Source of the DNA: Thermaerobacter marianensis
Lineage (GTDB): Bacteria; Bacillota; Sulfobacillia; DYIH01
Reading direction: 5' to 3'
Length of the DNA: 8,103 bases
Assembly (NCBI GenBank): GCA_020723785.1
Contig: DYIH01000069.1
Span: 1 to 8,103, forward strand
This document shows positions 1 to 6,289 of this stretch, piece after piece (positions within the stretch are counted from its first letter, which is position 1; every line of letters starts with the position of its first letter). The notes beneath the pieces were generated by a model. It saw only the letters and a program-made list of their open reading frames with translations. It was not told where the DNA came from and did no database searches. Both the position numbers and the translations under genes were made by a program.

Positions 1-38
1 GGTTGTGGGGCGGCGGCCCCCCTTCGGCCTCCGGTCAG

Positions 39-76
39 GTTTGTGCGACAGGCTCAATAAACCTGTTGCAGCAAAC
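39..76. repeat. Hairpin containing a dispersed GTGCGACAGG motif
   Basis: The left arm GTTTGTGCGACAGG (39-52) pairs with CCTGTTGCAGCAAAC (62-76) across a 9-base loop (53-61). The stem has about 14 pairs, counting one G-U pair and one bulged base. The left arm contains the 10-mer GTGCGACAGG (43-52), which recurs at 4707-4716 and 7208-7217 and inverted at 7062-7071. No T tract follows, so it is not an obvious intrinsic terminator. Its role is unknown. Confidence 0.6.
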
Positions 77-204
77 TGGAGGCCGCCCGGCTCCGCTCCG
101 CCTTTGCACCGAAAAAAACCGGACCCTTGCGAGTGATGCTCCCCACTGAAAGAATTCAATTGGCCTCCATTTTGGTTGCGACCCCACCGATCGCTCCGTC
201 TGAA

Positions 205-230
205 TTTCCCTGGCGGCGCCGCCAAGGAAA
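205..230. repeat. 26-bp near-perfect palindrome
   Basis: Bases 205-230 read TTTCCC, then TGGCGGCGCCGCCA, then AGGAAA. Twelve of the 13 symmetric pairs are complementary, the exception being C210/A225. The central 14 bp are a perfect palindrome. It lies about 120 bases before spoIVB. It could be a protein-binding site or the stem of an upstream terminator, but no T run follows immediately. What it does cannot be decided from the sequence. Confidence 0.55.
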
Positions 231-352
231 GCGGCGCAGGTATTGTTATTTGTTTTATGTCAACTTGCCGGCATACCCGGCCGCCGTCGAGGGACAATTT
301 ATCGCCACGGAGGTGAGGAACCGCAGAATCTGGCAAAGGAGCGTGAAAGCGC

Positions 353-1687
353 ATGCAGCGTGGAAAACGGGCGTTTTCGCGGCGGCATAAGGCCGGTTTG
401 GCCCTGGCCTGCCTCTTCCTGGCGCTGGCCGCCTCTCCGCCGTTTCAGGGGTTGAGCGCCATGCCCGAGCGCGTGCGTATCGTCCGGGGCGATGCGCGGG
501 AGTTGTCGCGCGATCTGCCGCTGCATCTCTACATCCGTCCGGACCGGGATGGAGCGATCCGGCTCAACGGACGGGAGGCATCCGCCCGGCGCTGGGTATC
601 GGCCCGGGGCAACCTTATGCTCCAGCCCCTGGAGACCGGCAGCTATCACCTTGAAATGAGGCTCTTCAGGGTGCTGCCCATCCGGACGGTGACGGTCGAG
701 GTGGTGCCGCCGGTGACCGTTGTGCCGGGCGGCCAGTCCATCGGGGTGATGCTCCGGCCCGGCGGCGTGCTGGTGGTCGACGAAGCCGCCATCAACGGTT
801 CGGACGGACGGCGACACTACCCGGCCCGTGAGGCGGGTATCGAGGCCGGCGACCTGATCGTGGCCATCAACGGGAAGCCGGTCCGTAGCAAAGAGGACGT
901 CATACGGCAAGTCGCCGCCGCCGGTGATGGAGGCACGGTCCGATTGACGCTGCGCCGCTCCGGGCGGACCCTGAAACGGGAGATCCATCCGGTGTACGAC
1001 GAGAGCCGCCAGCGTTACCTGATAGGCCTGTGGATTAGGGACGGGCTGGCGGGCATAGGCACCTTGAGCTTTTACGACCCGCAGTCGCGCGGTTTCGGTG
1101 CCCTGGGCCACCTCGTCGCGGACGGTGCCGGCCGCCCGTACCCCGTCGATGCGGGCTCCGTTGTGGAAGCTTTTATCGCCGGCGTGCGGCCGGGGCGGCC
1201 GGGGGAGCCGGGAGAGAAGATAGGTGTGTTCATCGGTCAGGATAAACCGCTGGGAACGATCACCCACAACACGCCTTTCGGCATTTTCGGGCTGCTGGCC
1301 GAGCTGCCGGAGGGGAAGGACCCGGTGCCCATACCGATGGCCCTGGAGGATGAGGTCCGCCCGGGGCCGGCGCAGATCCTCACGGTGATCCAGGGTAAGA
1401 AGGTCGAGGCTTTCGACGTAGTGATCGAGCGGGTCTTGCCCCAGGACCGGCCAAATGACAAGGGGATGACCGTCCGGGTTACCGATCCCCGGCTGTTGGC
1501 GGCCACGGGGGGCATAGTGCAGGGGATGAGCGGCAGCCCGATCCTGCAGGGGGGCAAGCTGGCAGGCGCCGTGACTCATGTCTTCGTCAACGACCCCACG
1601 CGGGGATACGCCGTGTTCGCCGAATGGATGATGGCGCATATACCCCGGGAAACAGGGCCGTTGAAGATGGCTCTGGCCGGCCGGTGA
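353..1687 (+). CDS. spoIVB: SpoIVB, sporulation serine protease (S55 family) with PDZ domain
   Basis: SpoIVB is made in the forespore, is secreted into the space between forespore and mother cell, and cleaves SpoIVFA to start processing of pro-sigma-K by SpoIVFB. The 444-residue product has a basic N-terminus and a hydrophobic segment (about residues 14-31), then a PDZ domain (about 128-210) with AGIEAGDLIVAINGKPV. The SpoIVB peptidase domain follows: His253 in GALGHLVAD, Asp378 in VTDPRLL, and Ser393 in GGIVQGMSGSPI. The Asp-to-Ser distance of 15 equals that of the Bacillus enzyme (Asp363, Ser378), and nothing essential is missing. The ATG at 353 is preceded by AAAGGAG (335-341) with an 11-base spacer. 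Its place directly before spo0A is the usual order in spore formers. Confidence is high from the active-site motifs. Confidence 0.97.
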   Translation: MQRGKRAFSRRHKAGLALACLFLALAASPPFQGLSAMPERVRIVRGDARELSRDLPLHLYIRPDRDGAIRLNGREASARRWVSARGNLMLQPLETGSYHLEMRLFRVLPIRTVTVEVVPPVTVVPGGQSIGVMLRPGGVLVVDEAAINGSDGRRHYPAREAGIEAGDLIVAINGKPVRSKEDVIRQVAAAGDGGTVRLTLRRSGRTLKREIHPVYDESRQRYLIGLWIRDGLAGIGTLSFYDPQSRGFGALGHLVADGAGRPYPVDAGSVVEAFIAGVRPGRPGEPGEKIGVFIGQDKPLGTITHNTPFGIFGLLAELPEGKDPVPIPMALEDEVRPGPAQILTVIQGKKVEAFDVVIERVLPQDRPNDKGMTVRVTDPRLLAATGGIVQGMSGSPILQGGKLAGAVTHVFVNDPTRGYAVFAEWMMAHIPRETGPLKMALAGR

Positions 1688-1721
1688 GCGGGCCTCCCTC
1701 CAGGGTCCAAGGACACCGGTG

Positions 1722-1749
1722 GGCAGCCGTGTAACAAGCGGCTGCCTTT
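1722..1749 (+). terminator. Probable intrinsic terminator after spoIVB
   Basis: A perfect 8-bp GC-rich stem, GGCAGCCG (1722-1729) with CGGCTGCC (1739-1746), closes a 9-base loop and is followed by a short T stretch (TTTGCATT). It lies 35 bases after the spoIVB stop and before the spo0A promoter elements. The weak T tract means termination may be partial. Confidence 0.6.
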
Positions 1750-1778
1750 GCATTATAACCAAAAAACTGACACGGATT

Positions 1779-1785
1779 TGTCGAA
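1779..1785 (+). promoter_or_regulatory. 0A box (Spo0A-binding site) upstream of spo0A
   Basis: TGTCGAA at 1779-1785 is an exact match to the 0A box recognised by phosphorylated Spo0A. It lies about 29 bases upstream of the sigma-H-like -35 element and about 115 bases before the spo0A start. In Bacillus, spo0A is autoregulated through 0A boxes in its own promoter region, so the position supports function. A 7-mer can occur by chance, hence the moderate confidence. Confidence 0.6.
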
Positions 1786-1813
1786 ACTTGCGTAAAAAAC
1801 ACCCTTTGATTTG

Positions 1814-1842
1814 GCAGGAGTCCCACTGGTCGCGGAGAAAAA
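1814..1842 (+). promoter_or_regulatory. Sigma-H-like promoter of spo0A
   Basis: GCAGGAGTC (1814-1822) fits the sigma-H -35 consensus RNAGGAWWW in its core. After 11 bases, GGAGAAAAA (1834-1842) fits the -10 consensus RNNGAATWW with one core mismatch. The predicted RNA start is near 1849, about 50 bases before the ATG. A sigma-H promoter is what drives induced spo0A transcription in Bacillus, so position and expectation agree. No clear sigma-A promoter was found; TATAAC at 1754-1759 lacks a matching -35. Confidence 0.55.
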
Positions 1843-1899
1843 TCCTAAGTGGTAAATGTCGGGGAGCCGGCCCTCTCATATGATGGAGGTTATCGGGTC

Positions 1900-2682
1900 A
1901 TGACGATGACGGTGGCTGTGGACGACGAGCCCATCAGGGTGCTTGTCGCTGATGACAATCGGGATTTTTGCGAAGTCTTGGGCGAGTTCATAAAAAAACA
2001 GCCGGATATGCACTTGGCCGGGGTGGCCTACAGCGGCATGGATGTGCTGGATTTTCTGGAAAATGGCACGGCTGACGTCATCATCCTCGACATCATCATG
2101 CCCCACCTCGACGGGATCGGGGTCTTGGAGAGGCTCAACACGGGACGTTTTGAAAGCCGGCCCAAGGTCATGGTGCTCACCGCCTTCGGGCAGGAGAACG
2201 TGGCCCAGCGTGCGGTTCAACTGGGCGCCGACTACTACGTGCTGAAACCTTTCAGCCTCGACGTGCTGGGGAAACGCATCCGCCAGATGGCGGGCAGCCG
2301 GGAGGAAGTGCGGGCCTTGCTCCCGGCCAACCGGGGCCTCGACGTGGAGGTCACCAGCCTGATGCACGAGATCGGTATCCCTGCCCACATACGGGGTTAT
2401 CTCTATATGCGGGACGCCATCATCATGGTGGTGAACCGCGTGGAGGTGCTGGGGGCCGTAACCAAGGAGCTCTATCCTGCCATCGCCCGCAAGTACAACA
2501 CGACCCCCAGCCGCGTCGAACGCGCCATCCGGCACGCCATCGAGGTGGCTTTCAGCCGCGGCAACGTTCAAATGTTGGGCCGGCTGTTCGGCCATTCCTT
2601 CAATTCCGATCGCGGCAAACCGACCAACTCGGAGTTCATCGCCATGCTGGCCGATCGCCTGCGCATGGATCTGGTCCATTAG
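1900..2682 (+). CDS. spo0A: Spo0A, sporulation master response regulator
   Basis: Spo0A is the response regulator at the end of the sporulation phosphorelay (or of direct kinase phosphorylation in Clostridia); phosphorylated, it binds 0A boxes and commits the cell to sporulate. The 260-residue protein has a receiver domain (about 11-130) with the acidic pair Asp18-Asp19, phospho-acceptor Asp64 in IILDIIMP, Thr94, and Lys116 in VLKPF. The C-terminal Spo0A DNA-binding domain (about 150-260) contains the highly conserved TTPSRVERAIRHAIEVAFSRG. The length is close to the 267 residues in Bacillus. The ATG at 1900 is chosen because GGAGGT (1885-1890) sits 9 bases upstream. The frame stays open to a GTG at 1849, but that lies at the predicted RNA start and lacks a ribosome binding site. 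The TAG stop overlaps the TAA stop of the convergent gene. Confidence 0.98.
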   Translation: MTMTVAVDDEPIRVLVADDNRDFCEVLGEFIKKQPDMHLAGVAYSGMDVLDFLENGTADVIILDIIMPHLDGIGVLERLNTGRFESRPKVMVLTAFGQENVAQRAVQLGADYYVLKPFSLDVLGKRIRQMAGSREEVRALLPANRGLDVEVTSLMHEIGIPAHIRGYLYMRDAIIMVVNRVEVLGAVTKELYPAIARKYNTTPSRVERAIRHAIEVAFSRGNVQMLGRLFGHSFNSDRGKPTNSEFIAMLADRLRMDLVH

Positions 2683-3320
2683 CCGGTCTCGTCGGCGGGT
2701 TCCAGCAGCCGGATCACCTCGTCGTCGGTGACCTGGGTGAAGTCCTCGTAGAACTCGCCCACGGCCCGGAAAGACCACGGTTCGAGGAGACAGACCGCCG
2801 CGTCGACCAGGGGGCGGATCTGGACCATGGCTTCTGGGGAGGCCACCGGCGCCGCGAGGACGATCGCTTTCGGCTCCTGCCGGCGGAGGCTCTGGATGGC
2901 GGCGGCCACCGTCATGCCGGTGGCGATGCCGTCGTCGACAACGACGAGCGTTTTCCCGCGCACGTCGGGTGCCGGTCTATTACCGCGATAAAGGCCCAGC
3001 CGCCGCTCGATCTCGGCCCGTTGGGCGGCCACCTGGGGGGCGATGTCCTCCGGGGTCAGGTCGAACTCGGCGGCCACGGCCTCGTTGATCACCAGGACGT
3101 CCCCCGGCGCCACGGCGCCCAGCGCGAGCTCAGGGTGGAAGGGCGCGCCGACCTTGCGGGCGATGACGACGTCCAGTGGCCAGCCCAGGGCGTCGGCGAC
3201 GGGACGGGCGACAACCACGCCGCCCCGGGGGATGCCCAACACGATCCCGGCTTGTCCCCGTAGGTGCGCCAGGTGCCGCGCCAACTGCCGTCCGGCATCC
3301 CGCCGGTCGCGAAAGCTCAC
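2679..3320 (-). CDS. Predicted type I phosphoribosyltransferase (COG1926-like)
   Basis: The 213-residue protein has the type I phosphoribosyltransferase fold signature. The PRPP-binding loop LVVVDDGIATGMT lies at about residues 125-137, and an N-terminal GIPRGGVVVA (29-38) matches the conserved segment of the COG1926 group. That group usually has no proven substrate, so the base or other acceptor is unknown. The start is GTG at 3320 (minus strand), preceded by AAAGGAG (the reverse of CTCCTTT at 3331-3337) with a 10-base spacer. The gene converges on spo0A, sharing 4 bases so that the two stop codons overlap. It faces away from the downstream plus-strand cluster and looks like an independent unit set between two conserved blocks. 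No promoter is recognisable in the 243-base gap upstream. Confidence 0.85.
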   Translation of the reverse strand: MSFRDRRDAGRQLARHLAHLRGQAGIVLGIPRGGVVVARPVADALGWPLDVVIARKVGAPFHPELALGAVAPGDVLVINEAVAAEFDLTPEDIAPQVAAQRAEIERRLGLYRGNRPAPDVRGKTLVVVDDGIATGMTVAAAIQSLRRQEPKAIVLAAPVASPEAMVQIRPLVDAAVCLLEPWSFRAVGEFYEDFTQVTDDEVIRLLEPADETG

Positions 3321-3395
3321 GGGTGGTCCGCTCCTTTCCCCAACGGCAAGCCTTTCGGACCGCGGCTGGGCTCTCCATCAAGGAAGGAATTCGCC

Positions 3396-3412
3396 GGAGC
3401 AAGGGAAGCTCC
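3396..3412. other. Small hairpin in the divergent intergenic region
   Basis: GGAGC (3396-3400) and GCTCC (3408-3412) form a 5-bp stem with a 7-base loop. It sits in the 243-base gap between the divergent phosphoribosyltransferase and DUF5665-type genes. The same gap has CCTGTC three times (3453-3458, 3465-3470, 3472-3477). No promoter for either gene could be recognised with confidence, and the hairpin may be chance. Confidence 0.3.
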
Positions 3413-3563
3413 TGCGAGGTGGTCCGTGCCTTCCCCCGATGATATCGAAGGGCCTGTCAGCGGGCCTGTCGCCTGTCAACGGCGAGGCGGTTTCCCCGGC
3501 AGCGGACGGGAACGGTGGCATGGCCGCCCGCCCCGCCGGACAAACTAGCCGGAGGGGGCCGCG

Positions 3564-3932
3564 GTGAGCGATTTGCCGGGCCGCGTCGCGGCGGGTGAGA
3601 GCGGGCGCAAGGAACGCGAGGAGGAAGCTCGCGACGACCTGCGCCGCCTGGTCAAACGGGTATTGGCCAGGGTGGATGAGCTGAGTTGGGCCATGGAAAA
3701 GTGGAATATCGCCGAGTTCCACGAGTACTATCGCCACCCTCGGCGCATTTTGTTCATAAGTTTCGTTTCCGGCTTGGTGCGTGGCCTGGGCATGGCGATC
3801 GGCTTCACCCTCCTGGGCGCCTTGGTGCTTTACCTGGCCCGCGTCGCCATCATCTACAACCTTCCCGGTATCGGCCACTTCCTGGCCCAGCTGATTCGCA
3901 TCATCAACGAGGATTTGCGGCTTCGTCCATGA
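3564..3932 (+). CDS. Small membrane protein, DUF5665-type
   Basis: The 122-residue protein has a charged N-terminal half (Arg/Glu-rich, probably helical, about residues 14-45). A conserved-looking block follows, IAEFHEYYRHPRRILFISFVSGLVRGLGMAIGFTLL-type in character (about 49-84), and then a hydrophobic stretch of one or two membrane segments (about 64-97). The pattern of Tyr and Pro-Arg-Arg before a Gly-rich GLVRGLGMAIGFTLLGALV helix is that of the DUF5665 family, whose function is unknown. The GTG start at 3564 follows GGAGGGGG (3551-3558) by 5 bases. The next gene starts 55 bases downstream on the same strand, so co-transcription is likely. The family name rests on recalled pattern, not a search. 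Confidence 0.75.
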   Translation: MSDLPGRVAAGESGRKEREEEARDDLRRLVKRVLARVDELSWAMEKWNIAEFHEYYRHPRRILFISFVSGLVRGLGMAIGFTLLGALVLYLARVAIIYNLPGIGHFLAQLIRIINEDLRLRP

Positions 3933-3987
3933 ATGGGCGGCCCGCGTATCGAAACCGCCCCGATGGGGTGAAAATGGGGGAGCGCCC

Positions 3988-4647
3988 ATGGACGCGCTGC
4001 GGTTGCAACACTTCCGTGAAAAACTCGTGGAGGAGCGGAGACGGTTGGAAGCGATGCGGGACCGCCTTCGCGACCGGGGTCTGGGGACCACCCAGGGCGG
4101 CTCCCTGAGCGAGCTGTCCACCTACGACAACCACCCTGCCGACATCGGCACCGAGACTTTCGAGCGCAGCAAGGACCTTGCCCTCCGCGGCGGCGTGGAG
4201 GCTCGCCTGCGGGACGTGGCGGACGCCCTGCGGCGGGTCGAGGACGGCACTTACGGCCGGTGTCAGGCCTGCGGCCGGGAGATCCCGGCGGAGCGCCTGG
4301 AGGCGGTGCCGGAGACGCCCCATTGCCTGGACTGCCGGTCCCGCATCGAAAAAGAAGAAGCGGTCCGGGAACGGGCGCGCCCGGTGGAGGAGGAACTCCT
4401 CAGCCCGCCCTTCGGACGGTCCTTCCTCGACGCCGGCACGCGCGGCGAGGGCGGGCAGGTGATGTTCGACGGCGAGGATGCCTGGCAGGCGGTGGCCCGG
4501 TACGGCACCTCGGAAACGCCCCAGGACGTGCCGGACGCCGCCGGCTACGAGCGCCTCTACACCGACGCCAACGAGCGGCAGGGCGGCGTGGACGAACTGG
4601 AACTGATCGTGGGCGAGGACGGCGAGCCCCTGGGCGAGCGCACCTAG
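3988..4647 (+). CDS. DksA/TraR-type zinc-finger protein (YteA-like)
   Basis: The 219-residue protein begins with a coiled-coil-forming, Arg/Glu-rich segment (about 1-32). The motif YDNHPADIGTETFERSKDLAL (46-66) follows, typical of Firmicute YteA-type relatives of DksA. The C4 zinc finger has Cys92-X2-Cys95 and Cys113-X2-Cys116. The C-terminal extension (about 120-219) is acidic and resembles the YteA tail. DksA relatives bind RNA polymerase through its secondary channel, but YteA-type proteins are poorly characterised; in Bacillus a relative (YlyA) sits before lspA and affects sporulation gene expression. The ATG at 3988 has GGGGGAG 5 bases upstream. The position before lspA matches the conserved Firmicute order. 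Confidence 0.88.
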   Translation: MDALRLQHFREKLVEERRRLEAMRDRLRDRGLGTTQGGSLSELSTYDNHPADIGTETFERSKDLALRGGVEARLRDVADALRRVEDGTYGRCQACGREIPAERLEAVPETPHCLDCRSRIEKEEAVRERARPVEEELLSPPFGRSFLDAGTRGEGGQVMFDGEDAWQAVARYGTSETPQDVPDAAGYERLYTDANERQGGVDELELIVGEDGEPLGERT

Positions 4648-4700
4648 CGGCACCGCGCCCGCACCGCGGGGTTGGCCCTGCCGAGCGGCTCCGTGACAAG

Positions 4701-4719
4701 GGTTTTGTGCGACAGGCTC
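4701..4719 (+). repeat. Copy of the dispersed GTGCGACAGG element
   Basis: GGTTTTGTGCGACAGGCTC at 4701-4719 matches bases 38-55 apart from one inserted T. It lies in the 129-base gap between the zinc-finger gene and lspA, just before the extended -10 element at 4727-4735. The same gap also holds a 5-bp hairpin (CCGCG 4653-4657 with CGCGG 4665-4669) that lacks a T tract. Confidence 0.65.
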
Positions 4720-4726
4720 TGATCTG

Positions 4727-4735
4727 TGTTAAAAT
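4727..4735 (+). promoter_or_regulatory. Possible extended -10 promoter of lspA
   Basis: TGTTAAAAT at 4727-4735 matches the extended -10 form TGNTATAAT with one difference in the hexamer. A weak -35, TTGTGC (4705-4710), lies 19 bases upstream and overlaps the GTGCGACAGG element. The predicted RNA start is about 35 bases before the lspA start codon. Without a good -35 it is only suggestive. Confidence 0.4.
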
Positions 4736-4776
4736 GAGCCTTCGGAGGTTCGTGTGGATCAGGAAGGAGCCGTCCC

Positions 4777-5244
4777 TTGCCCATCGCGATCACCGGTATG
4801 GCGGTCTTCGCCGCCGACCAGTTCAGCAAATGGTTGGTGCTCACCCGAATGACTCCGGGAGAGGAGGTCCCGGTCATCCCGGGCGCCTTCCACATCACGT
4901 CCAGCCGCAACCCGGGGGCGGCTTTCGGGATACTTCAGGGACAGACCTTCTTTTTTCTGGCCATCACCGTCCTGTTGCTGGCCGGCATCGTTTTCTACGC
5001 CAGGCGGCTGGGATCTGCATCGCCCCTCCTGCGCCTCGGCCTGGGCCTGGCCGCCGGGGGCGCCGCCGGCAACCTGGTGGACCGCCTGCGCTTCGGCACG
5101 GTGGTCGACTTCCTGGACTTCGGCGTCTGGCCGGTATTCAACCTGGCCGACGTGGCCATCGTTGCAGGCGCCTTCCTTTTGGGCTTCCACCTTTGGCGTG
5201 ATGCCCCGCAGCCGGGTGGAGGCAGAGATGGCGGCCGGGCATGA
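4777..5244 (+). CDS. lspA: Lipoprotein signal peptidase (signal peptidase II)
   Basis: LspA is the aspartic membrane peptidase that removes signal peptides from diacylglyceryl-modified prolipoproteins. The 155-residue product shows the family blocks in order: DQFSK (14-18), SSRNPGAAFGIL (42-53), GNLVDRLRFGTVVDFLDF (98-115) and FNLADVAI (121-128). The catalytic pair is Asp111 (in VVDF) and Asp125 (in NLAD). Four hydrophobic membrane segments are visible. The TTG start at 4777 is chosen because GGAAGGAG (4762-4769) is 7 bases upstream; the next in-frame ATG, at 4798, would cut into the first membrane segment. The end overlaps the start of rluD by 17 bases, indicating translational coupling. The Gly/Arg-rich tail after residue 143 probably does not matter for catalysis. 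Confidence 0.96.
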   Translation: MPIAITGMAVFAADQFSKWLVLTRMTPGEEVPVIPGAFHITSSRNPGAAFGILQGQTFFFLAITVLLLAGIVFYARRLGSASPLLRLGLGLAAGGAAGNLVDRLRFGTVVDFLDFGVWPVFNLADVAIVAGAFLLGFHLWRDAPQPGGGRDGGRA

Positions 5245-6262
5245 GTTCTTCGTGCCTCAAGAGGCCGCCGGCACTCGTTTGGACCAGTTCCTGGCCGGCC
5301 GGCCCGACCTCGCCCTGACCCGTTCCCATGCTTCCAAGCTGATCAGGGAGGGCCTGGTCACGGTGGACGGCCTGGCGCCGGCCAAGGCCGGCATCAGGCT
5401 CCGCCCAGGGCAGCGGGTGGCCGTAACGCTGCCCGACCCCGAGCCGCTGGAGGCGCGGCCCGAGGCCATCCCCCTGGACGTCGTCTACGAGGATGCCGAC
5501 GTGGTCGTCATCAACAAACACCGGGGCATGGTCGTCCATCCGGCGCCGGGGCACGGCGGCGGCACACTGGTCAACGCCCTCCTGGCCCACATCCCCGCCA
5601 TGGCGGCCGAATGGGATACCCCGCCGGAACGGAACCCCGGCGTCGCCGGGAGCGGGGTGGTGCGGCCGGGCATCGTCCACCGCCTGGACCGCGACACGAC
5701 GGGCCTGCTGGTGGTGGCCAAGAACGCCGCCGCTCACCTGTCCCTGGCCCGCCAGCTCAAGGACCGCACCATGCGGCGGGAGTACCTGGCCCTGGTCCAC
5801 GGCCAGCCCCCCGATGAGGGTGTGGTTGACGCGCCCATCGGCCGCCATCCGGTGGAGCGCAAGCGCATGGCGGTGGTGGAGGGCGGGCGGCGGGCGGTGA
5901 CCCGCTACCGGGTCCTGGAACGATTCCCCTGCGAGGGAGCGGCGGCCCGCTGCGCGGTCCCCGGCGCCGCCCGCGGCGCGGGATACTCGCTGCTCGCCGT
6001 GGCCCTGGAGACGGGACGCACCCACCAGATCCGCGTCCACCTGGCCCACATCGGCCATCCGGTGGCTGGCGACCCGGTCTACGGCCCCCGGCGGAATCCT
6101 CTTGGATTGGCCGGGCAGGCGCTGCACGCGCGGCGGCTTGGGTTCGTCCACCCGCGGACCGGCGAGGCCTTGGAATTCATGGCGCCGCCGCCGGCCGACC
6201 TGGCTGCGGCCATCGACCGGCTGCGCGGGGAACGGGTTGCTGGTGGTTTCCGGCGGTGTTAA
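5228..6262 (+). CDS. rluD: RluD-type 23S rRNA pseudouridine synthase
   Basis: RluA-family enzymes convert uridines to pseudouridine; RluD-type members act on helix 69 of 23S rRNA. The 344-residue protein has an N-terminal S4 RNA-binding domain (about 16-65: GTRLDQFLAG and SKLIREGLVTVDG) and then the catalytic domain. The latter includes VVYEDADVVVINKHRGMVVHP, the signature GIVHRLDRDTTGLLVVAK with catalytic Asp154, and LETGRTHQIRVHLAHIGHPVAGDPVYG. The ATG at 5228 has GTGGAGG 5 bases upstream; an in-frame TTG at 5162 would add 22 unlikely residues inside lspA. An Ala/Gly/Arg-rich insert (about 234-252, before YSLLAVALETGRTHQIR) and another before VVRPGIVHRLD (about 128-143) seem longer than is typical. 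The exact target uridines cannot be told from the sequence, and Bacillus calls this gene ylyB. Confidence 0.93.
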   Translation: MAAGHEFFVPQEAAGTRLDQFLAGRPDLALTRSHASKLIREGLVTVDGLAPAKAGIRLRPGQRVAVTLPDPEPLEARPEAIPLDVVYEDADVVVINKHRGMVVHPAPGHGGGTLVNALLAHIPAMAAEWDTPPERNPGVAGSGVVRPGIVHRLDRDTTGLLVVAKNAAAHLSLARQLKDRTMRREYLALVHGQPPDEGVVDAPIGRHPVERKRMAVVEGGRRAVTRYRVLERFPCEGAAARCAVPGAARGAGYSLLAVALETGRTHQIRVHLAHIGHPVAGDPVYGPRRNPLGLAGQALHARRLGFVHPRTGEALEFMAPPPADLAAAIDRLRGERVAGGFRRC

Positions 6263-6289
6263 GATGCAAAACGACAGGTTGAAAGGGTG

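Larger units (their letters stand above)
1..352. other. Non-coding region upstream of spoIVB
   Basis: No convincing gene is visible. The open frames across this stretch have low-complexity, Arg-rich translations and no ribosome binding site. The region holds a hairpin with the GTGCGACAGG motif (39-76) and a 26-bp near-perfect palindrome (205-230), both listed separately. An AT-richer patch at 240-262 lies 90-110 bases before spoIVB and could contain its promoter. In Bacillus spoIVB is read by the forespore sigma factors F and G; CATACCC at 272-278 partly resembles a sigma-G -10 element, but I found no matching -35, so no promoter is called. Confidence 0.6.

Noticed and set aside
309..390. GGAGGTGAGG as the ribosome binding site of a short peptide
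   Set aside because: The only nearby start is a GTG inside the site itself, giving a 26-codon frame that overlaps spoIVB with no protein-like character.
299..1879. Long open frame on the minus strand opposite spoIVB
   Set aside because: It lies across a gene with full active-site motifs. Its translation is Arg/His/Gly/Pro-rich and has no recognisable domain, as expected for antisense frames in GC-rich DNA.
1876..2778. 300-codon minus-strand open frame opposite spo0A
   Set aside because: It mirrors spo0A codons, is His/Val/Gly-rich, and runs into the real minus-strand gene in another frame.
3413..3430. T-box-like sequence (GAGGTGGTCCGTG)
   Set aside because: It lacks the conserved GGGTGGNACCGCG core, no specifier stem or terminator follows, and the next gene is not an aminoacyl-tRNA or amino acid gene.
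3378..4121. 247-codon minus-strand open frame before the phosphoribosyltransferase gene
   Set aside because: It overlaps the DUF5665-type and zinc-finger genes on the other strand, and its translation shows no domain.
4754..4855. Short leader peptide before lspA starting at GTG 4754 after GGAGGT
   Set aside because: The frame of about 30 codons overlaps lspA, looks random in composition, and the lspA TTG start has its own good ribosome binding site.
4260..5201. Plus-strand open frame across the zinc-finger gene and lspA
   Set aside because: It is Arg/Gly/Pro-rich and overlaps two genes with clear catalytic or metal-binding motifs in other frames.
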